A DNA stretch of 64,000 nt from Asterias amurensis (GCF_032118995.1 NC_092652.1:24045044-24109043), one strand, 5' to 3'; positions 1-11,536 are shown, counted from the stretch's first letter. Program-made: numbers and translations. Notes: generated by a model from the sequence alone, not told the origin.

Positions 1-164
1 TTGTAATGTTTCTAGGTTTAATGTTTTCAAGCAGAAATTTCTCTGGTTTTGGGGTCTTTTTTACAAAACTTACACCAAGATTACAAAGGTCTCACACAGA
101 AATCAGGAATGCTGAACTTTCCTTTATTTTCTCCTGAAAAACTATTGTTCTTTTTTGCTTTTAG

Positions 165-3056
165 ATTTGAGAGATATTCAGTGGATGGCAATAATAGATA
201 TGCTGTGGCCGGGTATGCTACAGCCTACAGATACTATGCCTACCCAGACCTCATAAGGCCTAGAATAAGGTATGGTACCACAGACCCTAACTCATGATCA
301 AAGTACACCTTAAAACTCCATGAAAATGTAACCAGACTTTCTTTTCCTTTTCCGGTTGGATAAGTAGGTTTTTGAGCCACAGTGAAAGGGTTCACTTTTG
401 TTAATCCTGGTTATCTTAGAATGGCTTGTTATCTGATTTTACAGTTCTTACTATGAAGAAGGTAATAATGAAAGACTTCTCTTGAAATATTATTCCATGA
501 AATGCTTTACTTTTCGAGAAAACATTAAAACCATTATCAATTCTTGTTGTCGAGAATTACGGATTTATTTTAAACACATGTCATGACACGGCGAAATGTG
601 CAGAAACAAGGGTGGGTTTTCCCCCGTTATTTTCTCCCGACTCCAACAACCGATTGAGCTTAAATTTTCACAGGTTTGTTGTTTTATATATAAGTTGTGA
701 TACAGGAAGTGTGGGGCCTTGGACAATACTGTTTACCGAAAGTGTCCAATGGATTTAAGGGAAAAAAAAACAAAAAGGAAAAATACTGAGTTCTTTAGAC
801 CCCCCCCCCCCAATCAGGTTAAAGCGCTAAATAAGAACTCTGTATTGTTATTGATCGTTAAAGCCATGTAAGCGAATCTATGTTGAGATTTTGTGTTTTC
901 ATGTGTATAACCTTCAAAGAAGATATTTTTCAGGTGTTTTAAAACATAATTACCATTCTTGTACTTTTGTACATGTTGTACATTTTTTTCTTTTTAGTCA
1001 AGTACTGATATTGCCACCATTCCAGAGACAAGGACACGGAGTTCACCTTCTAGAAGCAATGTACACACATTTCAGGAACGATAACAAAGTACTGGATGTA
1101 ACAGGTTGGTGTAAAGCTTAGTATTTGTGCTGTTGTTTTGTTTAATCATGATAATATGAAGTTCTTAGATAACACTTTATCGACTCTCGATGGGCGTCTC
1201 AAAGCACTCGGTATTTATCCTACAAGGTATGCGGAGCTACCTGTTGAAGTATGAGCCACCATTTAGATTTTTATCTACACATTTGGTAAATTATTCTGGA
1301 TTGGATTTCACATAAGACTAGTCTTATCTCAACTCATCCTAACTTAGGACTAGTCCTAACTCTTTGTGAAATCATCTACTGATCGCTTTCATTTTACATT
1401 TTAGTTGAAGACCCGTCTGATAACTTTGTGAGACTGAGAGATTTCGTAGACTGCAGGAATTGTCAGAAACTGCCGGCGTTCACTCCAACAAACTTGAGGA
1501 AAGGTTTCTCACCAGAAATGGAGAAACAAGCGTTGGAAAAACTGAAGCTGTGCAAGGTACTGGGAAGACTATCCCCTTAATTTAATCATAATTCTTTTTT
1601 CTTCAAAGTTCTGCACTTGTGATCACCATTCTTCGCCTACAGGTCAAGCACAAAATGTCTGCGCCAAATTAGTACAAATACGCACAAGCAAAAAATTTCC
1701 TGCCAAACTTTGATATACGCTTATCGAAATAGTGGGGAATTCCCTGCTTCCGTAAGCGGCAATTGCTTGCTTATGGTAAGCAGAGCTATGAAATTGGTTC
1801 TGCCTTTCACCTCTGTGGATCCCGGTTGAAATCCCACCTCAGACAAGAGCCCTGCATGTAAAACATCTATGAATTTTTATTCTCATTTACTATTCATCTT
1901 GATTTTTATTAGCACTGATGTTGGATGTGTAATGAATACAAAATAATAAGTTTTTCTCATACAAAAAACAATGACCTTTTAAAAGTGAGTCGCTACAAGA
2001 AGTGATGAAAACGAACCATGGCCTTAATAGTTTAACAAATATCCATCCAATCTGGGGGTCGCAGGTTAGTAAATTTTTCTTTGTATTTAAGATTTACCCT
2101 GTGGCTTGTAACTTGATCAACATTCATCCACTGAACTATTTTTTTAATCATCTCATAATTTTTCCCCGTTTCAGAAACAAGTGAGACGAGTGTATGAGAT
2201 CTTAAGATTACGAGTCACTGATTCAAGTAACCCTGAAGAAGTGAAGGAGTACAGATTGGATGTAAAGAAGAGACTCAATATCCCATTCCAGGTACAGGAT
2301 AAATTACAGGATTTCCATTTGTTACAATTAAGTCTTTCAACTGTTGTTTAGTAGTTGCAGTATATGTTTACACTGTACACGGAAGTTCACTAGGGTGCAA
2401 TCACCAGGGATGAGAAACTTCACACTTTTAACCTAAATTCAGACGTTTTTATGTCGGCCTTGAGAAAAAAAGTAGTTGTTGTTTCCTACCATGCCTACAG
2501 CTCTCAAGGACTCCTGCTCTGCTGAGGATACTGGTCTCAGAAGCAGTAAGCTTCTTGAAATCTATAATGGATTTCATTGTTGCCTCTTCGGTTAAAAGAA
2601 CCAACGGCAAGTTAGTGAGCCTTTTGCTTTGCTTTTGGTTGAAGTGTTTATGAAATAGAAACTGTGCTAGGGGTCGCTCTGTAAGCACCAAAATGTCTGC
2701 TTGCCGGTTGTAAGAAAATCCTTTTTAATCTTTGAACTCATTTTGTTTACATTTGCCTATTGCTTTGCTTATGGTTAGCAAATAGTTTTATTAAATAGAA
2801 GCTGTGTAAAGGGTTGATTCATAAGCACAAAATGCCTGTATTTCTTTTTAAACTCAAGGTGTGGTCACTTTTTTTCTCTCATGTGCAGAAACAAAAGTCA
2901 GACTACGAGAAGATGCGCCGTACACTGAAACCAGAGGAACTTTCGGCAACCATGCAGGGCACCAACCTACAAGAGCGCCAGGAAACGCTTGAGAACTGGT
3001 ACCAAGAACTGATGACCAGCTACGACGGTGTGATCGAGAGACTGGCTATGGATTGA
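165..3056 (+). CDS. HAT1: Histone acetyltransferase type B catalytic subunit (HAT1), 3' part
   Basis: HAT1 acetylates newly made histone H4 in complex with the RBBP7-type chaperone. Five coding exons are visible: 165-269, 998-1104, 1405-1556, 2175-2291 and 2889-3056 (stop TGA 3054-3056). All have AG/GT borders, and phases join correctly; for example AG at 268-269 plus T at 998 gives the Ser of RPRIS-QVLILPPF. The GNAT acetyl-CoA loop is visible in exon 2 as PPFQRQGHGVHLLE, matching the Q/RxxGxG motif. The VEDPS segment at the start of exon 3 corresponds to the stretch that carries the catalytic Glu in human HAT1 (family knowledge). The C-terminal RRVYEILRLRVTD and YRLDVKKRL segments match the family closely. 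About 216 residues are seen of roughly 420 expected; the N-terminal half lies left of the window. The gene is convergent with the minus-strand unit ending near 5.2 kb. Confidence 0.95.
457..760 (+). mobile_element. TTAA-type foldback element, family 2, 5'-truncated copy
   Basis: This copy lies in a HAT1 intron. It matches the copies at 27476-27846, 36688-37061 and 59227-59598: same internal text including a short dyad around TCTCG, and a right end reading CCGAAAGTGTCCAATGG then TTAA-like sequence. The left terminal repeat is missing. Confidence 0.75.
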
Positions 3057-3141
3057 TCAAAGGGAGGCACAAGGCGTGATCGTTATGAGGGTGCTAGGTT
3101 ATTACTGCAGGCAGAACAATTATATTCTGCTAAAAATAAGT

Positions 3142-3438
3142 CAAGCTTGGCTCATACTTCCCGCGAATGATTCGTGCAAAGTGTATTTTCTTGCGTCACA
3201 ATAGACCCCTTGCAAACGCGAAACGCTACACTGATGCGCACGTTTTCACGCACAAAGAACAGCTATCGTCTTATCATTTGGCCTCCTTTGACCCCAGTGA
3301 GGGCACTTTTTGACCCCAGTGAGGGGGCTTTTTGAGTGTGTGACGTCACATTTAATGGGTCTATTGGAAAAACAGTGCGTATGAATTATTGGTCACCAAA
3401 ATTTGCATTTGCATTCTCAGGAGTATGAACCCGGCTTA
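3142..3438. mobile_element. Inverted-repeat element interrupted by a second element
   Basis: The outer ends read GCTTGGCTCATACTTCCCGC and, inverted, GGAGTATGAACCCGGCTTAA. Related copies lie at 11227-11404 and 24573-24735, with ends of the type TTCATACTTCCTGCGAATGC. Inside it, 3201-3364 is a second element bounded by ATAGACCCCTTGC and GGGTCTATTGG. That inner family recurs near 23630-23800 and 32346-32490. The arrangement is a nested insertion. Confidence 0.65.
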
Positions 3439-3860
3439 ACGGTGAAGCCTCTTAGTGAAGCCTGTTTTTGTTTTCACTCTAAACCCCTCAAAGATATACC
3501 AGTCGTTACCTCTTTTGATTACTCAACTACATTGACAGGTTGGTAGATGAGAAAATTGAATTAGCTGTTGTAAACAGCCTACCAGCCAAAAGAACCCCCC
3601 CCCAAAAAAAAAAAATAGCTAATGGCCTGACATTGGTAGAGGATCATACAGGAATTTTATTGCAGATATGGTTTTCCACTTTCAAAGTTTCTGCATAACA
3701 AGGCCAAATTTCATTGCTCAACTTGCAATAAGCAAAAAATGTGCACTCACGCCAGCAGACAAAAATCTGAACATTAAAAGTTTAACTGGTGAGCAAGGAA
3801 TGTTTGTGGTGAGTGTTTTACGGTTACTGAAGCATTATTTGCTTGCACAGCCAGCGACAT

Positions 3861-4044
3861 GGGTCCAATTTCATAGAGCTGCTTAAGCAGTAAAGTAAGC
3901 ACAAGGAAAATGTGCGTACCAAATTAATGTTACCAGCCAAAACACCGTATCACAAATACCATGACTTAATCATTCTCGTTTCGGCTGTGCACAACATTGG
4001 TAAGCGATATTTTCTGCTTAGCAACTCTATGAAAAAGGGCCCTC
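3861..4044. mobile_element. Inverted-repeat element, family 4 (GGGCCCAATTTCATAGAGCTGC ends)
   Basis: The left end reads GGTCCAATTTCATAGAGCTG and the right end is its imperfect inverse (CAACTCTATGAAAAAGGGCCC). It belongs to the family best seen at 57264-57513 and 61595-61843. No ORF of its own. Confidence 0.6.
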
Positions 4045-5671
4045 TGATAACTGGAAGAGGGGCGAGAGAATCCCACAGTAAGCACAGACATGAAATTGGC
4101 AAAGTTGAGTTATAGGTAGGAAACATTGAAGTGTATGGATATTTAAATTGTTAAAAGTATTTTTCCAAAAAACTCCAGAAACCACAAAAATCAATTACAA
4201 AATCTATTTTGGATAGAAAGCCAATTTTATTTCAATTCAAATCAGCTCAACATTTACTTCCAAATTGCAATTTAAATCACAAATCAAATGTATATTCCAA
4301 CAAAGTTGGGGAAAGTTCATTCTGAATTATACTAAAAATGTTTTAACATTACTCTATGGATTGAGACAAGTATGCAATATGCATATTCTGTTACAAATAA
4401 GACTTGTTATTTCAAATCTAATAAATATTCTTACCATACTATTTGAAATAGTTCCAACTATGTATATTCTTTATTTCTGATACCATTATTACATCTATTA
4501 AATTGTTGAGGTAGCCACTAATATTTGTAAAGAATTTGTGGTCTAGTGGCACCAAGTATACAGTGCTTATCACACATCGGTGTAGGGTCAAATAAAAACA
4601 AACAATTTAAAGTTATTCAGACTTTTTTCTCCAGTTCTATTGAGAGTTTGTTTTTTTCAAAAAAGAAGATATTTCTATTACTGTTCATGGTTATAGTGGA
4701 GGTATAGACTAAAAGAACCAACTTTGTAGTTTGACAACTGTATATTAAAGGAATAGTTCCATCCAACTTAATTATTTCAACTAAATGTGTAACAAGAAGC
4801 ATTAAATGCTAAAACTAAAGATTCAACAACAAATGTCAAAGTTACCAAGAAAGTAATTAAAAATTAGAAGCTAGTTATAAACAATTTTTACAAAGTATTT
4901 CAAACAATACCTAGAGTAAAGAGAGTGTGAAGCATTAATAAAAACTATACAAAAACTATAACATGGCTGGGGTAGACTATAAATGAATATATTTCAATAG
5001 CAGAATACTTGTGTACATAAGTAAGATTTGAAACTTTGCGAGTACAACCTAGTGTGGTTTGCTGAGATGAAATGTACATAAACTCCTAGGAGTGGTGGTG
5101 GTTATGATTTTTAGAACCACCACCATTCAGCGAGTGAGTTTTAAACATACAGTAGCTCTGCAAACCTGACTAGACCCGAGTACATGCAAACGTCTTGAGG
5201 CGCCAAGAAAAAAGAAAAAACTTGAATTCTTTGATTGGGTTTGTTGTTTTATTTCTAAGACGGGGATTGGGATTACTCTATGTTGAATGAAATGTATAAC
5301 TAGATTGCTCTGTTTCATAAATAGTATTTCCTGTTTACCTCATGTTTATAGATTTGGTGCATATTTAGTCCAATAAATGACGACGTACTCATGATAAACT
5401 GTGGGAAACTTTTACGTTTTACTTTGTGTCCACTATTTTCTAAAAATGTTCAGGCCACGAAACGCTATACTGGTGCCCAACAACTTCTTTTTGCAAAACT
5501 CCTTTAGTTTTTAAGACAAACTTGACATTTCACAATCCAAATGTCGTTGACTGAATCTGAAAGAGAGACACACAAAGATGTAGTGATTAAATAAGTAACT
5601 GACAAGATGAAAATTTGGAAATACATGATACAAGGGGAACTTTTTTGATTTTTCAAAACATTGGCTCCACA

Positions 5672-5897
5672 CTGCCCTCAGCTCTCATAATCTAGACTAT
5701 CATCGGTTGCCATCCTGCCAGACACATTAACGGATAAGACGGTAGAGGAAAGGAAGAAATCAAGTAGAGACTCAGAAAAGAGATTTGAGATTGAAAGATT
5801 AAAGAAGCAAGGAGGAGATTGAAAGATGAAAGTGTCTTTGTCCGTGTCTGTGTCCGGCGGCTTTAACCTCACGGCATCGATTGTCATCACTGGGCAG
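5672..5897 (-). ncRNA. Long box C/D-like RNA, type A, copy 1
   Basis: On the minus strand the order is: stem CTGCCC (5897-5892), box C TGATGA (5889-5884), guide-length gap, pyrimidine-rich middle, C'-like CGATGATAG, 18 nt, box D CTGA (5681-5678), stem GGGCAG (5677-5672). The six stem pairs are perfect. The element is 226 nt long, far above the usual 70-100 nt for C/D RNAs. It sits 106 nt upstream of the acceptor of the terminal host exon. It shares the block TGATGACAA-CGATGCC with all other copies. The target is unknown. Confidence 0.5.
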
Positions 5898-6400
5898 GTG
5901 AGGAACCATGTTTATGAATCATTCATCAACAGCGTTACGGGCAATTATTTCATTAGCAAGTGAATTTATTCAACAGGTAATGCAAGCAAGTTCAAGGCCA
6001 TTTCCTTTAAGAGTTTTGTGATGACATTCCAGTTTCTGCACCTGACATACAAGCTCTAATATTTACCTTTACTTGTGATAACATGGTAATACATCTTCAG
6101 CAGAGAATTTTTTCTCGTGAGTCTTACAGTCAAACTGTCCCCTGTTCCAAAAAAGTCAAATAATATGAACAAAAATCAATCCAAGAAGTGTTCTCAACAA
6201 AAAACAATTGGTTTAAAAAACACAGCTTTTAATATAGAAATAAACCAGGGCCCAAAGTCATAGACCTGCTTAATCACGAAAAGCAGCTAAGCACAACAAA
6301 ATTATGCATGTATATCCAGCATGTGATATCAACATAAACTTTAAAAAACACGTATGTAAATTAAATTTGTTTCCACATATCAAAACATGTGTGCTTCACA

Positions 6401-6626
6401 CTGCCCTCAGCTCTCATAATCTAGACTATCATCGGTTGCCATCCTGCCAGACACATCAACAGATAAGACGGTAGAGGAAAGGAAGAAATCAAGTAGAGAC
6501 TCAGAGAAGAGATTTGAGATTGAAAGATTAAAGAAGCAAGGAGGAGATTGAAAGATGAAAGTGTCTTGGTCCGTGTCTGTGTCCGGTGGCTTTAACCTCA
6601 TGGCATCGTTTGTCATCACTGGGCAG
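6401..6626 (-). ncRNA. Long box C/D-like RNA, type A, copy 2
   Basis: Near-identical to copies 1 and 3. The stem CTGCCC/GGGCAG is at 6626-6621 and 6406-6401, box C TGATGA at 6618-6613 and box D CTGA at 6410-6407. It lies between host exons 6953-6888 and 6141-6067. A 70-codon open frame runs through it, but its start coincides with box C and its stop with box D; I treat it as incidental. Confidence 0.5.
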
Positions 6627-6887
6627 GTGGGGCGCCATGTTTAGGAATGAACCCTTTATCTTCAACAAGCAATCTAATAAGTTTTTTGCTACTTGCCACA
6701 GAAATTGTTCGTGCTCAACCATTGGATGATTAATTGGTGGAGACAACAAAATGTACAGATAAAATGTTCAGGGATTTGTTCTTCCTCTTTCAAGAAATTG
6801 TGGCATTTGGTCACGGTGAGTTGGCCAAACCTTAGCCGTATGCCAAGGCCAATGATCAAACTTGACATGCTGGAATTTCAGACTTAC

Positions 6888-6953
6888 CTCTCATGCTGAA
6901 TACAATGGTGGCATCCTTACGATCTCTCATTGATCCAAATAAAGGACAACGGT
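6888..6953 (-). other. Host-gene internal exon (66 nt)
   Basis: The acceptor GGTTACAG precedes 6953 and the donor GAGAG-GTAAGTCTG follows 6888 on the minus strand. It is the partner of the 66-nt exon at 9171-9106. It has no useful reading frame and is inferred to be a non-coding exon. Confidence 0.45.
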
Positions 6954-7181
6954 CTGTAACCGGGGATAAGACCAAGGGAGACTTAGGAGGTTATTAGATA
7001 GTAGGGAGGGTTAATACAAACACAATATAAAAAATCAAATTTGCATGAAAATTTCTTAGAAAATAAACTGAAAAAATCAAAGGCCTCAAATTGAATAACT
7101 CTAAAAACCCTTGATTTAAAGTTTACGTTTGTGATATTTATCAATACAAGACGGACATTTTGGATGGACATACTTGTTGGA

Positions 7182-7385
7182 ACCCTCAGACAGCCTTGTT
7201 TTCCACTCACGAATTGCAATACAACAGAGAGTCACAACAACTCCAGGGAGGTCATGGGAAGGATGAAGGGAAGAGGAAAGGATGGCAGGGATGAAGGGAT
7301 GGGTGAGCGGGATGAAGGGTGGTTGGGAAGTTGCTCCTAACTGAAGACCAATCTCAGAATAAGGCATCTTTTGTCATCACAGGGT
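7182..7385 (-). ncRNA. Long box C/D-like RNA, type B, copy 1
   Basis: The terminal stem is ACCC (7385-7382) with GGGT (7185-7182). Box C TGATGA is at 7379-7374 and box D CTGA at 7189-7186. A D'-like CTGA lies 16 nt after box C, and a C'-like CGTGAGTG ends 16 nt before box D. The stem sequence differs from type A but stays paired. About 130 nt of C/T-rich sequence separate D' from C'. The total is 204 nt. Confidence 0.5.
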
Positions 7386-7516
7386 AATACCATGCAGTCC
7401 TTGTCCTTATAAATTGCATTAAGGACATCATTCAACAGGTCGGTAAAACGTAATCAGTATACAAGGAAATGCTTTTACTTTGAAAGTTCTACACAAAAAC
7501 ATCTACTGCATATATT

Positions 7517-7885
7517 AAGCTTGGGCGATATCGATTTATTTTATTCACGATATATCGCCGACAATATATCGCGATATTCGATATAATCGCGATTAATGAA
7601 ATTTGACATCATCAGTCTTAAAACTCCAAGTGAAAGTTGCAGAAGAGACAGTCATAGCTTAAGAGAGGTGTTCTAATGACCTATTCTTCTGGTTTTACTC
7701 CAAACCTATGGGGTATCAGCTAGCAAATACATCGCGATATTTAATCGATATATCGCAATTATCGCGATTATCGCGATATATCGCGATATATCGATATTTC
7801 GATTAAAACCAAATCCATTCGATATCGAAATCGTGTCCAAATTAATATCGCGATATTCGATAATATCGTGATATCGCCCAAGCTT
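7517..7885. mobile_element. ATATCG-rich inverted-repeat element
   Basis: The ends are AAGCTTGGGCGATATCG and its exact inverse. The interior is dominated by alternating ATATCGCG and TATCGCGATA tracts that can pair extensively. Similar GGGCGATAT-ended short elements occur widely in animals and are often hAT-derived (established, recalled). No clear target-site duplication was seen. It lies inside a host-gene intron. Confidence 0.7.
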
Positions 7886-8041
7886 AGCATATATGTCAAT
7901 AAGAACTTTGTGATTTCCTTTAAAAACAACGTCAAGATTGATAAACCCAGTACCAGCAAGCAATGTAAGGCAATCATTCTATTTGACAATTATTGATCAA
8001 CATAATAAGAGTTTAAGAAAACAATATTTAATAAAGCATAC

Positions 8042-8208
8042 CTTCAACTTACGACAAAGGTGGAGTCTCGTAAATGTAACATTGTTACTTTGCGATGTAT
8101 GCAGAGATGGTATACTGAGCAAGACGATGTGCCTTCTTACTCTATGCAACACTCTCGACTATGTCACGACTAACCACAGTCATTGACGTCAGCAGTGTGT
8201 CTGCTACA
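8042..8208 (-). other. Host-gene internal exon
   Basis: The minus-strand acceptor is TTTGTCCCAG before 8208 and the donor AAGTTGAAG-GTATGC follows 8042. The flanks and the 3' half match the exon at 10029-9912, but the middle has diverged in length. No shared reading frame is kept, which argues against a coding role. Confidence 0.4.
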
Positions 8209-8490
8209 CTGGGACAAATTTCACATACAACACGTTTTAAAATCAAAATACAAGCATTGCTTGTACAATGTAAAATGCATTGTAAATCTCTATAGGAACA
8301 TTTCAAGGGGGCACTTAGGCAATGACCAGGGGCACCAAGGCAATGCCCAGGGGCAATGAAGGCAATGCCCAGGGGCAATGGGGGCGATTGCCGCAGAGAA
8401 GTATCAGGGATGTATATCCCACATGTATGTGGTACCAACTTTAAAAAGAATGTATATAAATTTCCACGCATCAAACATGTTGGTTTCACA

Positions 8491-8716
8491 CTGCCCTCAG
8501 CTCTCATAATCTAGACTATCATCGGTTGCCATCCTGCCAGACACATCAACGGATAAGACGGTAGAGGAAAGGAAGAAATCAAGTAGAGACTCAGAAAAGA
8601 GATTTGAGATTGAAAGATTAAAGAAGCAAGGAGGAGATTGAAAGATGAAAGTGTCTTTGTCCGTGTCTGTGTCCAACGGCTTTAACCTCACGGCATCGTT
8701 TGTCATCACTGGGCAG
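8491..8716 (-). ncRNA. Long box C/D-like RNA, type A, copy 3
   Basis: The stem CTGCCC/GGGCAG is at 8716-8711 and 8496-8491, box C TGATGA at 8708-8703 and box D CTGA at 8500-8497. It is nearly identical to copies 1 and 2, so this duplication is recent. It lies between host exons 9171-9106 and 8208-8042. Confidence 0.5.
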
Positions 8717-9105
8717 GTGGGACGCCATGTTGATGAATGAATCCTTCAACAACGGCAGGCAATATAAAAAAAATTCTGCTACTTTTAAATTATTCCGTCT
8801 TAAAAAAGAACCACTTGCCTGCAAACTTTTTTGTGCTTAACCATTGGATTAGTTGTTTAAATTTCCAGAATTTTTCTGTTGTTGAGAATTTGTAGTCAAA
8901 ATGACGCCATGGTTTCACAAAGTACACAACAAATGTTCAGATAAAATGTTCAGGGATTTGTTTTCTCAGTTAAGAAAATGTGGTACATGTTCACTGTGAA
9001 TTGGCCGAACCTTAGCCATATTCCAAAGTAAATTATGCCAATAATTGGCCACGCTATGGCCAATATAAAGAAAATGGTCTTGACATGCTGGGATCTCAGA
9101 CTTGC

Positions 9106-9171
9106 CTTTCACGCCGGTAGCATCCCAACGATCTCTCGTATCCCTTCTTAGTCCAAAGAAAGGATAAAGGT
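9106..9171 (-). other. Host-gene internal exon with GC donor
   Basis: The 66-nt partner of 6953-6888. The acceptor CAATACCAG precedes 9171. The donor reads GAAAG-GCAAGTCTG, i.e. GC instead of GT, with the rest of the donor consensus intact. GC-AG introns are a known minor class. Confidence 0.4.
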
Positions 9172-9393
9172 CTGGTATTGGGGATAACAACAAGGGAGAC
9201 TTGGAGGTTATTAGATAGTAGGAGTGTTAAAAAAAATACAATTAAAAAACAAAATTTGTAGAAAAATTGTATAGAAAACAACCTGAGAAAATCACAAGCC
9301 TAAAGTTGGCAAACCCTAAATTCCATTGACTGCTAAGTTTACATGTGTGATCTTATCTTCTTGCTGCGTGTCAAGACAGACATACTGGTTGAA

Positions 9394-9600
9394 ACCCTCA
9401 GACAGCCTTGTTTTCCACTCACGAATTGCAATACAACAGAGAGTCGCAACAACTCCAGGGAGGTCATGGGAAGGATGAAGGAAGATGAGGGTAGGGATGG
9501 AGGAGGCAATGGGATGGGTTGGCAGGATGAAGGGTGGTGGGGAAGTTGCTCTTGACTGAAGATCAATCTCAGAATAAGGCATCTTTTGTCATCACAGGGT
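9394..9600 (-). ncRNA. Long box C/D-like RNA, type B, copy 2
   Basis: The stem ACCC/GGGT is at 9600-9597 and 9397-9394, box C TGATGA at 9594-9589 and box D CTGA at 9401-9398. The 5' block and the last 60 nt match copy B1. The C/T-rich middle differs by small indels and substitutions, as expected if the ends are constrained and the middle is not. Confidence 0.5.
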
Positions 9601-9911
9601 AATACCATGCAGTCCTTGTCCTTATAAATTGCAAAAGGGACATCCTTTGACTAGATCATTAGATGTGATCAAAATAAAAGGAAATTAATTTTGAAAAATC
9701 TATAAAAAGTTCTACTTCATATGTCTATAAGATTTTGTGATTTCCTCTAAAAAACAAGTCAAGATTGATGTATCCAGTACCGGCAGATCATTTAAAGCAA
9801 TCATTTTACTTCACAATTATTGATGATTTAATTTACTTATCAATAAATGTATACAAAAAAAATTTAACTGTTACAAAATAATAAGAATATATCCAATACT
9901 GTAGAGCATAC

Positions 9912-10029
9912 CTTCAACTTCCCAGTGGAGTCCCATACTTGTGATAGTGGTACTATGGGACACTCGTACAATGTCATGAGTAACCACAGTGCAGTGTCCT
10001 TGTTGTCACCGATGCTACAACGATACTTG
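9912..10029 (-). other. Host-gene internal exon (118 nt)
   Basis: The acceptor TTTGTTGATAG precedes 10029 and the donor AAGTTGAAG-GTATGC follows 9912. It is the duplicate of the exon at 8208-8042. Confidence 0.4.
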
Positions 10030-10127
10030 CTATCAACAAATTTCACATAAAACATGCTTTATATTTAAAGAAAAATACAAGCTTTGCTTTTACAATGTTG
10101 TGCACTGACGTCATCACACCACCATCT

Positions 10128-10514
10128 TAAAGGCAGCGGACACTATTGGTAATTACTCAAAATAATTATCAGCATAAAACCACGATTGGTAATGAGTAAT
10201 GGGGAGCTGTTGATAGTACAAAACATTGTGAGAAACGGCTCTCTCTGAAGTGACATAGTTTTCGAGAAAGAAGTAATTTTCCATGAATTTGATTTCGAGA
10301 CCTCAAGTTTAGAATTTGAGGTCACGAAATCAAGCATCAGAAAGCACACAACTTGTTGAGACAAGGGTGTTTTTTTCTTTCATTATTCTCTCGCAACCTC
10401 GACGATCAATTGAGCTCAAATTGTCACAGGTTTGTTATTTCATGCATATGATGCGATACACCAAGTGAGAAGACTGGTCTTTGACAATTACCAATAGTGT
10501 CCATTGTCTTTAAA
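10128..10514 (+). mobile_element. TTAA-flanked foldback element, family 1
   Basis: TTAA is followed by AGGCAGCGGACACTATTGG; the other end reads CCAATAGTGTCCATTGTCT then TTAA. It has a central perfect hairpin of the form GATTTCGAGACCTCAA/inverse. TTAA flanks are typical of piggyBac-type insertion (established), so this is probably a non-autonomous relative. It sits in a host-gene intron and inflates it. Confidence 0.8.
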
Positions 10515-10849
10515 TAAATGACGATGAAAAACCAAGGCGTGCAGGATAAGTCAATTAGCAACCTTCTGCTTGACCTCTGGTCGAGGGCGTCCTACTCAAA
10601 TGACGTCATTTGCAAAGGTCTATGACAGAGCATCAGCTGATTGGGAGTACTTTTTAGTACAAGGTTTATGTATGAACGACACAAGTTAAGCAAACTATGC
10701 AAATAAGCCAGTAAAAAGAATGTTCTCTATTGTGGCCTCCAATTTACAGAACTGTCTTCCTGTCACCATTAGAAACGCAGAACTCAGAAAAAATTCTGTA
10801 CGATTTCAAGAAAATTTGTTTCAACATATCAAAACATATAGGCTTCACA

Positions 10850-11063
10850 CTGCCCTCAGCTCTCATAATCTAGACTATCATTGGTTGCCACATCAACGGA
10901 TAAGACGGTAGAGGAAAGGAAGAAATCAAGTAGAGACTCAGAAAAGAGATTTGAGATTGAAAGATTAAAGAAGCAAGGAGGAGATTGAAAGATGAAAGTG
11001 TCTTTGTCCGTGTCTGTGTCCGGCAGCTTTAACCTCACGGCATCGTTTGTCATCACTGGGCAG
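10850..11063 (-). ncRNA. Long box C/D-like RNA, type A, copy 4 (internal deletion)
   Basis: The stem CTGCCC/GGGCAG is at 11063-11058 and 10855-10850, box C TGATGA at 11055-11050 and box D CTGA at 10859-10856. Compared with copies 1-3 it lacks 12 nt just before the C'-like box and has one change within that box, so this copy may be impaired. Confidence 0.45.
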
Positions 11064-11441
11064 GTGGGGCGCCATGTTTATGAATGATTTCACCAGCACC
11101 AGCAGGCAATGTAGGGCAACCGTTTTAGTGGCAAGTGAATTTTAATATTCAACAAGTTATGCAAGCCAGTTCAAGGGAATTTCATTTCAGAGAGTTTTGT
11201 GTCGAGACAACAGATTCTAGTGTCTGGCCCGGTTCATGCTTGCGAATTTGAATGCGATACAAATTTTGACGCCACAGGGCTGTTTTAAAGCAAATGTTTA
11301 GCAGGAGTAGAGCACAGGGCAACCGATGCGAATTGTTCGTTACGAATTTGGGATGTCAAAATATGAATTGCATTCGCACTCACAGGAAGTACGAACCAGG
11401 CTTTAATCTTGAAACAAGCTCTTTTTTTTTTTTACATTTAC

Positions 11442-11536
11442 CTGTGGTAATAATAACAGCTCTGAAATAATGTTGTTACATCTTCAACGGAATCATTTTC
11501 CTCCAGAGTCTTACAGTTGTTCTAACTCCTTGATTC
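11442..11536 (-). other. Host-gene internal exon (95 nt)
   Basis: The acceptor CAATTTAG precedes 11536 and the donor ACCACAG-GTAAATG follows 11442. Its duplicate is at 6141-6067 (acceptor GGAACAG, donor GTAAAG-GTAAAT). The shared core includes ACTGTAAGACTC and GAAGATGTA. Confidence 0.4.

Larger units (their letters stand above)
3057..5247. other. HAT1 3' UTR and convergent intergenic stretch
   Basis: No coding region is supported here. It begins with the probable HAT1 3' UTR and contains the nested repeats at 3142-3438 and an inverted-repeat element at 3861-4044. A plus-strand AATAAA lies at 4591-4596 and could end the HAT1 transcript. The stretch 4130-5100 is AT-rich and looks unstructured. 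Confidence 0.5.

Noticed and set aside
16..160. Extra HAT1 exon before 165
   Set aside because: The segment 49-164 is open but ends in a good acceptor at 163-164, and its translation does not match the HAT1 family.
445..461. A 17-nt micro-exon in HAT1 between TTTTACAG and GTAATA
   Set aside because: 17 nt would break the frame, and the flanking exons already join to give the conserved RPRIS-QVLILPPF sequence.
5678..11056. Four near-identical 66-70 codon minus-strand open frames as a small secreted or repeated protein family
   Set aside because: The frame starts inside box C and stops at box D in every copy; types B and B' with the same ends do not keep it, and paired terminal stems explain the conservation better.
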